Shown here: piece after piece, positions 1-10,600 of the stretch
Layout: every line of letters begins with the position of its first letter
How positions within the stretch are numbered: position 1 is the first letter of the stretch
NCBI GenBank assembly: GCA_009733575.1
Contig: ML769542.1
Location: 102,450-162,503, forward strand
Source: Gymnopus androsaceus JB14
Lineage: Eukaryota > Basidiomycota > Agaricomycetes > Agaricales > Omphalotaceae
Reading direction: 5' to 3'
Length of the DNA stretch: 60,054 nucleotides
Position numbers and translations under genes: made by a program
Notes under the pieces: generated by a model
The model's database searches: none
What the model was told of the DNA's origin: nothing
The model's input: only the letters and a program-made list of their open reading frames with translations

Positions 1-736
1 TAATTGGGATGTTTAAATATGTTTAATATTTGTTGGGCATATTCTTGGATGTTTAAGTATAACTGGACCAGATTACTCCCTTCACGTGATTTGTTGGGTC
101 ATGTGATTACCAAATAAGGCAACTATGAGACACTGATCACCATTTCCCCTTACTGTGCTGGTCTTTTGCCCTTTGTACATGCTCTACATAACTAATTAGC
201 CTTTGTAAACTTTTCACCTCACTCTGGATGCCATAAATCTCAAAATATATTAGTCAAGGTCAAGAACTGTAAGCACTCATGAAATGACCTAAAAAGGTGA
301 TACTGTAAAAAGGTATATGCTCACTCTACACAATGTAGCTGGTCTAAATATACTTTTCAGGGATTCTTGGGCTTATTTGACTCATTTGGACATCACAAAA
401 ATGCATTTTGAGGGTCAGTTAAAAAATATTCTTCAGGCCTCGCAATGAACCCACCCTACCTACCCCCGGTACGGGATTTCCCGGCCCAGACCCCTTTGGA
501 TAAATGTTTTATTTCAACGGTTTGATTAGAAAGAAATAAATAAATATTTCATTAAATATGGTACATTGCAGAATTGAATGCTCGTGGACAGCTGATGGCA
601 CATGTCAGGACTGCTGACCAAGAATCCCACTATGCCATAAGGTGCATGTAAATTAGTAACGTATTTCAGATATATTACATCACTATTATTATCTTACTTA
701 GAGTTGTAATAAATTTATAGATTAATTAAAAACTTA
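1..736. other. AT-rich non-coding stretch
   Basis: No coding exon could be supported here on either strand. The stretch is AT-rich, with a short GC-rich patch around 441-495. It borders an inverted-repeat element that starts near 737 and looks like decayed transposon sequence. Confidence 0.5.
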
Positions 737-1844
737 CAGAAGCAAACCCAGAAGCAAAATATTTGATATTTGAGTCATGTTGAATGTGTTTTAGGATGCG
801 GTTTTTTTTATACAACCCTCCAGAAGGGTTTCTGGACATGACTACAATAGCTTAGATATAATAAATCCATTATAATATGTTGGATAAGTACATAGCCATT
901 GGTTGTCTGGCCACTCCGCACATCACATGTAACCCCTATTGGTTTCTGTATATAAAGTATGTAGTTACATTTTATCAAGTAATTGTTCTTTCCCCTCATT
1001 CTCGATGGTCGATTCCCTCCTTACTGAGGTTGTACCCACCAACTGAGCTTGCTTGTTTCCCAACATAATATGATCATATATGAACACTATGCCAAAAATG
1101 TGATTTTTCTTAGTCTCCCCTAGGCAGACTCGTATACACTGACGATCGTCGATGTGTGTATAGAGTCTGCTAGTTCCCACGGGGTCAATGCTGCGCCAGA
1201 AAAAGCTTATGTAAATATACTTTGGCACGTTGTTGTTCCGCGCAATTGGATGCAAAATATGTATATTTTTCTATAGAATTAAAGCTATGGTAGTACTAAA
1301 ATCTTAAGGCCAAAAAACTGGCGGAATGAACAACGAGAAAGTTGGGAAATTTTCAGATGGAACCAGTGGGCCAGCTCGGAGCGCTCGAAAATGAATGAGT
1401 GGCTATGCTTTTATATTTACATAATCACCAGTGCTTAAAGCTGGTGCAGCATCTAGGGCGCGCGTACTATAGGACTAGATTTTTGTCAGTCTTTGAAATA
1501 TCATTGAATTGTACCATGAAATATGTGGTATTTTTGGGCATATAATAGATTCAATCTACTCTATGAGCATGCAAAGCCATGCTACAAGCAATCCCAAAGG
1601 GATGTGCATGTGTAGAGGCCCAATTAGCCCAAACATTTGCTTCTGGGTTTTTGGCAGGTTTTGGCAGTGAAAGAAAAATTAATTTATGATGCCATTTGTA
1701 GGCCCTCAAAAATTCTGATAAAATCAGATCGTAATCCTCGCATATTATACAACCTATGGAAAAAAAGGAATCAAGAGAAACCATGCAAAACTGCCCTGAA
1801 TATATCAATTTCCTTTGGATCTTTTGCTTCTGGGTTTGCTTCTG
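737..1844. mobile_element. Inverted-repeat element, 1.1 kb, TA flanks
   Basis: The sequence CAGAAGCAAACCCAGAAG with a few further bases at 737-759 returns as its exact reverse complement at 1822-1844. Both ends are flanked by TA (735-736 and 1845-1846). That is the layout of a Tc1/mariner-type non-autonomous element with a TA target duplication. The interior codes for nothing recognisable. The 23-bp perfect repeat is directly visible; the assignment to a transposon class is inference. Confidence 0.5.
1111..1170 (+). repeat. Hairpin repeat, copy 1
   Basis: A near-palindrome with arms GCAGACTCGTATACAC and GTGTGTATAGAGTCTGC around a short loop. The same unit, including the preceding TAGTCTCC, occurs in the opposite orientation at 10130-10189. 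The function is unknown; it may be the end of a larger mobile element. Confidence 0.5.
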
Positions 1845-1846
1845 TA

Positions 1847-2874
1847 CCATTGTAATTATTAATCAACAATGTAGGTTGGATATGTATTGGCTGGGCACCC
1901 AAGCAAGTATGACAAGAACTGCAGTGCCAATTCTGGTTGACAAAACTGGAGAGGAATAATGCCTGTATCCATGTATGTGGCAAGAGCTGTGACATAGTTG
2001 TGAACAGTTCACTTGCACAGTGTGTAGGGGCTTACTGAACCACTGCGCAAGTGCCCAGTAGCTTGTTAACTTATTTTTGGAGTCATTTCTGGCTTGTTTG
2101 CAGGTGGACTGAGCAAAATTTGAATTTCCCCAGTATTTCTGTGCTGTTTTTGAGGAATTTTTTTTTCTGTTTTGGTTTTCACAGTGTTCACAACCCAGAG
2201 TGACCGGTGACAGTCTGCTGTGAGCTGTTCATTTTGGCTTGATGTGACCCATGACTGAACTTTTGGTTGAAATGGTACAGTAGTGTCTCGCTGGTGTCTA
2301 CAGCAGCTTCATGGCCATAGATTAATTGGGGATCAAATATGATGGTATTTTTCATCAGAAAAAGAGGCCAGATGAGAGTGTAACCCAAGGTAGAGAGCAG
2401 GCAAGTCCCACCAACATCACATGCACTAAGCATGACAATCTAAATAAGGTGAAATGATTTGGAAAAATGTAAGAAAATAGGCTCAAGAATTCCCTTGTAT
2501 ATATCTGGCAAATCCGCTCCATGCATTCATGCAAAATAACTATAGAATGATCTAGAACAAACCATTTTGCCAGATTCAAAAATTTGGGAGAGTTATGACC
2601 AAAAATAGTGATCCACACATCTTATTCAGTTGCGTCCCTCTGCTATAATGCCACAAAAGTGGATGCACCTCCGAAATCATGCCAACAACTTCAAGAGTAG
2701 TTTGAAGCAAAGTTTAGAGAAGCTAAAGGATGTATGTTTGCCACAAAAAAAGAAGCAAAAAGAGGTAGAAACCATACACATGTTATATTACTGCTATCAA
2801 CACATCTTCCTAACATCTTGTTAGGACAACCTTAGCATATCAATTCTAATATTGATATTGATACTTCCAAGAGC
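1847..2874. other. Non-coding, repeat-derived
   Basis: No gene is supported. The segment 2382-2426 is an inverted copy of 5533-5580 (shared GGTGGGACTTGCCTGCTC), so at least part of this stretch is a dispersed repeat. A short plus-strand frame at 2630-2824 could be the eroded N-terminal part of the transposase pseudogene that follows. Confidence 0.4.
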
Positions 2875-5296
2875 TTGGCTCCAACTTCACCTGCTCCTCA
2901 GGAAATCTTTGATCTTATTGGTTTTTTTGCGTTGCCAAAATGTGTCGACACATGTGCCACTGGTGCACCAAAATCATTTCTGCAGACATTCTCATTACTT
3001 GAAGTCTTGACTCCCTTTCAAAGATGCAAGAAAAAGGCTCCTACAGTTCCTAGCACTCCCACAAAATCTTGGGCTCCTTGTCATTGCATTACCATAGAGG
3101 ATGTTGAGGATGATGAATCCTTTTTGACATGTTGTGCAGGTCTGCTGTCAGGAATCCAAAGAGAGCACTGTATCCTAGTTGATGACAGTGAGATTGATGT
3201 TGATAGTCTTCATGATTCAATTGATTAAATTCCTGGATCTGATTCATGCAATGCTGCTATTGATATTTCATTGTGTAATCCTCAGGCTCTCAGATCGGAG
3301 TTCTTGTCAGATGCACTTCCTGATGCGTTGTCTGTTCTGAAATCAGATCCCTTCTTGGAAGCACTTCCAGACAGAAAGCTTCATGAAGCACCTTCTATCA
3401 TGCTAGCTATTAAAGCAGTCAAGGATGTGTCACTCCTTCTTTGCAGACAGTCTTGTGGCCAAAGTGGTGGATATAAAGATCCATCAGCAAAACCTGTACC
3501 ATCACAATACATTTCGTTTGTCTCTGGAGCAAGGATAGTAATTCCAGAGATCTCCAGAGACCTCCAGAGACGTCTGGAGGAGTTTGACAGCTTTTTGACA
3601 GCTGTCAGAGCTCTGGAGATCTCTGGAGACCTCTGGAGACCAACCAGGTTTTGCAGATGTCCCCAATTCGATCCTTTTGTTCATCATTGTCTTGAAGGAA
3701 TGAAAACATTTTTGAAACTTTACACAGATCCTCACTCACTCACCTATAGAAAATGGGGCACCTCTTCATTACAGGCAGCTGTTACACTGAATCATGGTAC
3801 TTACTGCACTTGTACTCTCTGTTGTCTTGCAAGGAAATACATCGCTGATCATACCGTTCTCCCAGTCAATCCATACAGAGACTGGAATCTTACCTTGCCA
3901 ATGAATCCCTGTGCCTTGAGCTCAATCTTTATTTGCAGGAGCTGGGAAAAAATATTAGTGCAAATGCACTAATGTTGTATCTCAACCGATCCTGACATTA
4001 TGGCAAGGCATGGGATTACACGGAAAATCAATGTCTGGACAGCTCAACGGTATCTGAACACCCTTGGATTTTCGATTTGCACATCCTAAGAAGGGTCAGT
4101 ACTTTGATGGACATGAGCGGGAAGATGTAGTATACTATTGTGAACCGAGATTTATTCCATTTTAGGAGAAAATCAGCAAGTATATGCTAAAGTGGACTGC
4201 CAAAGGTCTTCTTGAACAGGGTCCCCTTCCAGGTCAACAAGTTATTGTCTGGTTCCATGACAAGTCAATTTTCTATGCCCACGATTGCCACCAGAAGAGC
4301 TGGTTCCATAAGGATGCACCTGCCAGACCATATCACAAGGGTGAGGGCCATTCCTTCATGGTTGCCTGTTTTTTCAGCTGTGACTTTGGCTGGCTATGTG
4401 CTTCAGATGGATGGACAGCTGAACAGTTCATGTTCCCTGGAAAGGTTAAAGATGGCTACTTCACTAATGTAGACATTGTGGAACAGGCCAATGCTGCAAT
4501 TGATCTTGTCAATGAACTCTACCCAGAATTTGATCATATTTTTATCAATGACAACACCACTACACACCTTAAATGTAAAGACACTGCTCTCTCAGCACAG
4601 AAAATGTCCAAGGGACCATCATCCAAATTTTGTTGCAGAATGCGATGCAGATGGAAATATTGTACATCTTCCGGATGGCTTGGTCTCAAAGGTTAAGACA
4701 CAGATGGGTCCAGCTACATTCACAGATGGATCTCATCAGCAGTTATACCACCCCGATGGTGTTTTCAAAGGGATAGCTGCAATTCTTGCAGAGCATGATA
4801 TCAAGGTTCCGGCATGCGCAGAATGCAAAGTGTTCAAATGTGTTGCTCCCATGATAAACTGCTGCTGTTGTTGTGTCCTTTATAATCAGCCAGATTTTGG
4901 AAATGTCGAGTCAATCCTGGAGACCACTTGCAGGGAACGTGGGGTTCTGGTTAGGTTCCTACCAAATTTCATTGTGAACCCAACCCAATTCAACAATGCT
5001 GGGGATATGCAAAGAGGCTGTACCATCCAGAATCCTCATGCAAGGATGATCTCAAAAGGAATGCAATTGAATTTTTGGACAGTGTCTATTCACTGGTAAG
5101 CCCTTTCTATAGTATCACTATAGCAATACTTATGCACGGCTCTTCCAGCTTTTTCAATTAAGCAAATAAATTTATTGATGCTTATTGCAAGGGTCTCAAT
5201 GGACAGCAGGCAGCATGGGCTGCACATAAGTACAAGGGTCATTGTATACTTCCCGACTCTCTTATGGATGATTTAGAGAAGGCTAATATATTGTAG
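2875..5296 (+). pseudogene. DDE transposase pseudogene (Tc1/mariner-like fold)
   Basis: A transposase family common in Agaricomycetes, broken into several frames. Visible in order: an N-terminal low-similarity region (2875-3972, one internal stop); a helix-turn-helix-like stretch with INVWTAQRYLNTLGF around 4030-4080; the first acidic motif WFHDKSIFYAHD (about 4250), where relatives usually read HDES; the second motif FINDNTTTH (about 4540); and the C-terminal motif NPIQQCWGYAKR (about 4985), where Q stands for the third catalytic acid of the Tc1 motif NPIE. A tail exon with AYCKGLNGQQAAWAAHKYKG lies at 5185-5245. Frame changes occur near 3960, 4140, 4600 and 4960. A 178-bp MITE sits inside at 3482-3659. 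The gene is dead by several independent lesions. Confidence 0.75.
3482..3659. mobile_element. CTCCAGAG-family MITE, copy 1
   Basis: The ends are inverted: CATCAGCAAAACCTGTA at 3482-3498 against CAGGTTTTGCAGATG at 3645-3659. Inside, CTCCAGAG is repeated three times and then returns as CTCTGGAG, so the whole element can fold back on itself. It lies inside the transposase pseudogene. Relatives are at 7519-7667 and 8138-8260. Confidence 0.6.
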
Positions 5297-5589
5297 ATAT
5301 GCATTCATTGTATAAAAGTAGTATATTACAGTATTGTACATAGTATTCTCACTATTTCTTGCCTCAACACCAGTAATACTTAATCAATCCTTCCAGATTT
5401 ATTTCCAGCCATCTGAGTATTATTTTAAGAGATGCATGGAGTGGCTAAGCCACAACGTGAGTGGAATATTTTCTACAGTGTTTTCAAAGAGAATTTGCCT
5501 GCATTTGGCATTGTGACACTGGCGTTACCAAATGCACATGACATTGGTGGGACTTGCCTGCTCTCTACCTTACTTGGGTTTCCAGTCTG

Positions 5590-6172
5590 CCCAAAGTATG
5601 GCACCATTTCATGTAAGCAGATTGTCTCACATGACCTAAAGATAACACAGGTGTTTATTACTCTAGCTCAATGCCTGCAAACTTTGGGCTTGCACTCCAC
5701 TTCCCTCCCCTCCCTTGCTACACTCGGGGGGTCCCCAGACCAGGAAGCCTCAGCGGGCACTCTAAAGCCTTATTTGCGCTTTCAAACATGCCGAACCCCT
5801 AACTTTTAACCCAACCCCGAACCCCATTGGTTCCCCAGGGTTTGGCAATGCTGCGAACTTGCTCTCTACTGTTAGAGTTGTGCCTTTGGCAAACCCTAAC
5901 AAGAGCAAGCCCAAGCATTGCTAAAAAAAATTACCAAGACAGAATAAATATTAAATGAAAAATGTACAAGGCCCCAGGTTCAAATCCGAGGCTCTAGTAG
6001 TAATAGCACTAAACTACAGCTACCAATACCATTACACCATTGTTCCAACTTCCATGTGTAGCTTGAATCATCAATAGACTATCTCAGTAAGCAAGCACCA
6101 TTTTGGGAAATAGGTGTTATCTATAAGTCACATGGGCTGATCTGCTTACATGAAATTGTGCCATACTTTGGG
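5590..6172. repeat. Inverted-repeat element, 583 bp
   Basis: A 59-bp imperfect inverted repeat bounds this segment: 5590-5648 (starting CCCAAAGTATGGCA) and 6114-6172 (ending TGCCATACTTTGGG). The interior contains C-rich and TTTGG-type low-complexity sequence and no gene. The layout suggests a non-autonomous DNA transposon; no clear target duplication is visible. Confidence 0.45.
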
Positions 6173-6331
6173 TGGACTTGAAAATCAACCTACTTATGTA
6201 CATAGCGGTTTGTGCAGCTACAACCTACTTAAACATGGGTAAATGTACTTCATATGCTTACTTTCTGTCAACTAGGAGTTGATGACATACTTAGAAATAC
6301 ATTTGTGTGTACTACTAATACCCAGTTATGT

Positions 6332-7004
6332 ATTCTATGACACCATATTTCACCAAATATTCCGGCTTTAACTTGAAATTCAACTTCTTGTTTTAACTTC
6401 AGCTTTAAACCAAATGTTCAACTCAAACTTTCAACTTTTTGTTCAACTTCAACTTTAACTTTTGTTACTTTAGCTTTAACTTCAGAGTAACAATATTACT
6501 AATTGTGGTCATGCATATATCAACCAAACAATATATTGTTTAACTGGTACCCTATTGAGAGGAACATAACACAATCTGATAATCGAATTGTACCATTTTG
6601 AGTACTTCATAAGAACAAGACTGAAATCATACAAAAATCTTACAGTACATTTGAGATCTTGGTTGATTTTGGATATTTTACAAAGGTCAAAGCTGTTAGA
6701 AATTACTATATAAGGTCATTTAACCATGCGCTAAGTGGGTGCTTATAAATCTTAATGCCATTTACAAAGTGCTTGAAACAATAAAGGACTTATTTCATGG
6801 GTCCCACAGAAGTTGAACTTGTTGGGTAATAGATACATTTTATGATCTCAAAGTTGAGATGCCCTTGACTTGCACTAGAGCAGTATACATAAAGTTGAAG
6901 TTAGTATATGCAAAGTTGAAGTTGACAAACTGAATGTATTCAATTACCATCAAAATGAATCAGTCAGAAGTCAAAATATTTGGTGAAAAATACCGTCATA
7001 GTAT
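6332..7004. mobile_element. MITE-like element with TTCACCAAATATT ends
   Basis: The termini are imperfect inverted repeats of about 31 bp sharing ATGAC and TTTCACCAAATATT (6332-6362 and 6974-7004). Just inside each end are runs of CAACTTCAACTTT-type short repeats (6365-6485), mirrored as AAGTTGAAGTT at 6890-6930. There is no coding capacity. Confidence 0.5.
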
Positions 7005-7314
7005 TCATCTACTTCTGAGTACCAGTGAGTACCGGTGAATCTTATTAGATTTTTCAAAAGATCAACTGATACTCATTAATGTTCAGTGATGTCACAGGTG
7101 CTTATGGTACTTAGGCAAGTGGCCACCCTATTGCAGAGTCCCACAAGGGAGCAGTTGGCCTTAGACTCGAGCCATTGTAGTATTACTATTAGTTAGTAGT
7201 AACTTCGACCTAGTAGTAGTTGCACAAGATTTTGGCAATATTCTCACGCTCACTCTGCCTTTGATTTTGAAAGGACCAATGATTAAAATTAGAAAGGATG
7301 AAAGCTTACTAGAA

Positions 7315-7420
7315 AACTCAGAAGTGCCTTAGAAGAACTCAGAAGTCCACTTTTAAACAATTAGAAGTACTCAGAAGTGCTCAGAAGCACACTTATAAGT
7401 AGTTAGAAGCAGGAGTAACC
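7315..7420. repeat. Degenerate AGAAGTNCTC short repeats
   Basis: Variants of CTCAGAAGTGC recur about seven times within roughly 100 bp. This is low-complexity sequence with no gene. Confidence 0.4.
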
Positions 7421-7518
7421 ACTGGCAAACTTGAGTAGCACTGAGAAATATATCAAAAGTAGTCACATGAAGTGAACACCAAGTACACAAGGGAAGTAAT
7501 AATCATGCTTATGTACAC

Positions 7519-7667
7519 CATCACCAAAACCTGGGTGGTCTCCAGAGATCTCCAGAGCACCTGTAGCTTCTGGAGCAGCTAGAGCAAGGTTACCTATTCC
7601 AGAGACCAATATAAGCCTCTGGAGACCTCTGGAGACCTCCAGAGAGCTATTCAATCAAGTTTCCATG
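7519..7667. mobile_element. CTCCAGAG-family MITE, copy 2
   Basis: The left end CATCACCAAAACCTG (7519-7533) matches the terminus of the copy at 3482. It is followed by CTCCAGAG direct repeats and then by CTCTGGAG on the right side. The right terminus is degraded. Confidence 0.45.
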
Positions 7668-8137
7668 TTGTGTAACCATGCATTAATGATAGAAATTTTA
7701 TATTCATCATTTTTATGTACTGTGACAATTTTTAGGTGCACTGCAGCAATCATTATTATGTAGTAGTAATAAGTGGCAAGTACTGGGCAAGTACTGGACA
7801 AGTCTTCTGTTTTTCCCCTCCCAGTGTTTCCATAGTGCTCTTCTTGATTTCTGCCTCCATTGCCCAAACCCTTCTGCATTTCTGGAAATCACCTCTAAAA
7901 AGCAATGTTATGTGAAAGTGAAACTTATGGTGAAAGGATGGAATGTTGCAACGGTGGGAGAAGGGAAAAAAAATACAAGTTCATCTTTGTCGAAAGTTGA
8001 AAGCCCATGCATTTTATATCACTTCCTGATAGTTTACAGCATTGTTGAGGGCACTCGAGGCCATCATTTTTGGTGCTACTCTGGCTGACAGCCAGACTAG
8101 CTCCAAAAAAGGAAAGTCCAATCATTCTCAAAGTACC

Positions 8138-8260
8138 ATCAATCGGCAACTACAGCTTTGTTCTCTCCAGAGTCTCCAGAGTTCTCCAGAGCTCTCTGGA
8201 GACTTATTCAATTCTCTGGATGCTCCAGCAGCTCCAGCAAAAATACAGGTTTTGCTGATG
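8138..8260. mobile_element. CTCCAGAG-family MITE, copy 3
   Basis: The right end TACAGGTTTTGCTGATG (8244-8260) is the exact reverse complement of the left end of copy 1. The interior carries CTCCAGAG repeats (8165-8200) and CTCTGGAG. The left end is poorly preserved. It lies at the 3' side of the LINE pseudogene. Confidence 0.5.
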
Positions 8261-8264
8261 ACAC

Positions 8265-10150
8265 ACAAAGTGCAAAATATGTGCAAAAAGTATGTCCATC
8301 AAGCAAAAACAGCCAATTTCAACCAAGATGTACATTAAATGATGAAAAATCCTTTCATAATCAATGCATTCCATGTAGATCATGGTACCCTCAAGCAAAG
8401 GGAGGTACTGATCATTGATTCAACATGAAGAATGGCATGTGCCGCAGTTATGCCCTTCTTTAATTTGACAGAATAATAATTCTGAAAAACTGAGAAGAGA
8501 ACCTTGAAGTCTCCACAATGGAATCTCATTCCTACGTAAGTATAGGCATCAACAATCTCCACTTCCAGCCCCATTGACGTTCCAAAATGGAGGGGGTCTA
8601 TGATATCCGATGACCAATTCAATGGCATTGATGATGAGGAAGTTGTTTCCACAATAGGTATAAAATAGATCCATCTTTTGTTGTAGACCTTCTGGTGACA
8701 ATGCCAATAGGAGGAGATCATCCGCCTGTTCCAGGTGGGATATGATTGCACCCGCGAGTACTCTGTGACTGGTATGTCAAAGCCTAAGAAAAATATAATC
8801 TAGAATTCAGGTGATAGTGTCCCCAATGAGGATACCAATACCAGCATGAAAGATATCTGAAAGTGAGTTTGTGATCCAGTCAAAAATGCGTCCGGATGCA
8901 ATCATGCACCAAGGTCTTGTGATTTGCGCCAGGGCATGGATCGGTCAACGGATGGAAAAGCATTCATTATGTCAATACTTGCAACCCACAGTGTATGGCC
9001 CATTGAACGATATCTTTTTTAATGGCGTTCCAGAGAATGAATGCATTGTTATTGGTGCAGTAGTTCTTTTCGAAACCATTTTTTGAGGGGAGTACAATGT
9101 TACGCGCCTCCGCCCAGGCCACAAATCTTTGCGTAACTAATAATATGACAAAAATCAGCATACAGCTTTCCAGGCCCACGGCACAATAACTGTCGGGGTC
9201 GTCAAGTGGTTTTCCTCTTGTGATGATACCAACTATTATGCATATAGCCCAGGTAGTTGGGCAATCTCCACGCGCAACACATTCATTGACAAGGTGAGCA
9301 ATGAGGGTACTGTCCATGTCAATGATTTGACGGTAATATACCTGTTCAATACCAGCTGCACTATTCGCCGGATGTTTCTCAATTTCAGCTTTGCAACTGC
9401 CAACTAGCTCTGCAGTGAATGGCGCATCAAAGAACTGTTCCGGCGTTGAGTCCACTGTAATTTCTGGTATTGCATGAGTCTGCCATGGTGTTGTTCTCAT
9501 TCAATAGGTTGATATTAAAGGACAGGGGGTGGGGTGGGGTAGATTGGGTTCATTCTCTTTTCTAAAACAGTGCGCAATTTCATTTGCGGAGACTGAAGAG
9601 GGTTGGTTCTTAGCACGCAACATACTGATAAATTTACGCCAGAACAGCACAGAGTTTTTGGGCAAGTTGCACGGTAGCTCCTTCCATTGCTAAGCAAAGT
9701 GCATCCGCTAGATGTTTTTTGGGTGGCCAACTCGGTAGCAGTGGTACGTTGGGCATGAGGAGGAATGGCGTGGCAAGTTGCATGGTAACTCCTTCCCTTG
9801 CTAAGCAAAGTGCATCCGCTAAATGCTTGTTGGGTGGCCAACAACTCGGTAGCAGTAGAAGGTGTATCGCAGCCTCCCTTTCATGTATGCGCATGGTGAT
9901 TGACTGGAGGAGGTCACCGTTTGCACATGACCATGCTGATTTTGTGTTTCTGTAAGCGTAGTGTCACGGTGTAAGTGCACCAACTATAAATTCAGATGTT
10001 GTGTGAACTAGCAGTGGGCGATCGATGGGACAGGTACGAATTGCTTCCCAAGTGACAAATGAATGGGCTCCATTAGCGGACAAGAATGGTCCTGGCACCT
10101 TCAAGCTCTTATTAGGGAAGTTATAACTCGCAGACTCTATATACACACAT
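8265..10150 (-). pseudogene. LINE-type RNase H / reverse transcriptase pseudogene
   Basis: A non-LTR retrotransposon polyprotein remnant. Reading right to left: an RNase H-like piece (9964-10146) with NKSLKVPGPFLS, PIDRPLLVHTTSEFIVGALT; a tandemly duplicated NKHLADALCLAREG-type piece (9634-9894) that looks like the C-terminal helix of RNase H; then reverse transcriptase (8967-9500) with TTWAICIIVGIITRGKPLDD, the SYCAVGLES region and NAFILWNAI. Further RT pieces follow in other frames: IMNAFPSVDRSMPWRKS near 8930, the ADDLLLLALSPEGL motif near 8690 (QADD in place of YADD), and VDAYTYVGMRFHCGDFK near 8550. Several frameshifts and stops show that it is inactive. Confidence 0.7.
9661..9855 (-). 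repeat. Tandem duplication, about 110-bp unit
   Basis: The segment beginning GGCAAGTTGCACGGTAGCTC at 9661 is repeated from 9771 (GGCAAGTTGCATGGTAACTC). Each unit encodes, on the minus strand, a KHLADALCLA-like peptide, so the duplication doubled the end of the RNase H region of the LINE remnant. Confidence 0.6.
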
Positions 10151-10189
10151 CCAACGCAGTGTATATTCGAGTCTGCTTATAGGAGACTA
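10130..10189 (-). repeat. Hairpin repeat, copy 2
   Basis: Reverse-oriented relative of 1111-1170. On the minus strand it reads TAGTCTCC, then GCAGACTCGAATATACACTG, a short loop, and GTGTGTATATAGAGTCTGC. Similarity continues a little outward, suggesting that both copies belong to one repeat family. Confidence 0.5.
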
Positions 10190-10480
10190 CATCAAAATCT
10201 GATATTCCAACACAAGAATGATTCGCATTGCGATAATACTTCTACTAACAAAGTAAATTTAATGACCCCGTGTCCAGCGGCGCGATTGGATGTATTTCCT
10301 ACATACAGAAAACGACAGGGCATACAAAGGAAGCAGTAGCTCTGACTTAGAGCCTCCGTAGAACTTGGAAGGCCACTGCATAGGTGGCGTGGATGACAGC
10401 AACAATCTTCTTGATACCAGCTGTTTTGGCCATGGGACACAAAAGACAGAACAGTAGCTACACATGCAGGGAGAAAAAGG

Positions 10481-10488
10481 TATATAAA
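10481..10488 (+). promoter_or_regulatory. TATA box of the small secreted protein gene
   Basis: TATATAAA lies about 120 bp upstream of the chosen start codon. The expected transcript start (about 10510) leaves room for a 48-nt intron in the 5' leader (10553-10600, GTAAAT to TTGTAG). Confidence 0.45.
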
Positions 10489-10600
10489 GACGAGCATCTT
10501 CCTCAGGGTCTTCAAACAGAGAACAATGTTCCGCCAGCCCAGTTATCACGAAGTAAATCTTCAGAGCACATTATCGATCTCTTTCTGACACCCCTTGTAG

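Noticed and set aside
5965..6045. GGTTCAAATCC (tRNA B-box-like) and, on the other strand, GGTGTAATGGTATTGG (A-box-like)
   Set aside because: The two boxes are on opposite strands and no cloverleaf can be formed, so it is neither a tRNA nor a clear tRNA-derived SINE.
10192..10549. Minus-strand frames with a signal-peptide look (MKTLRKMLVFIYLFLPACVA)
   Set aside because: They overlap the TATA box and leader of the plus-strand secreted-protein gene, and no splice partner or stop pattern supports a gene.
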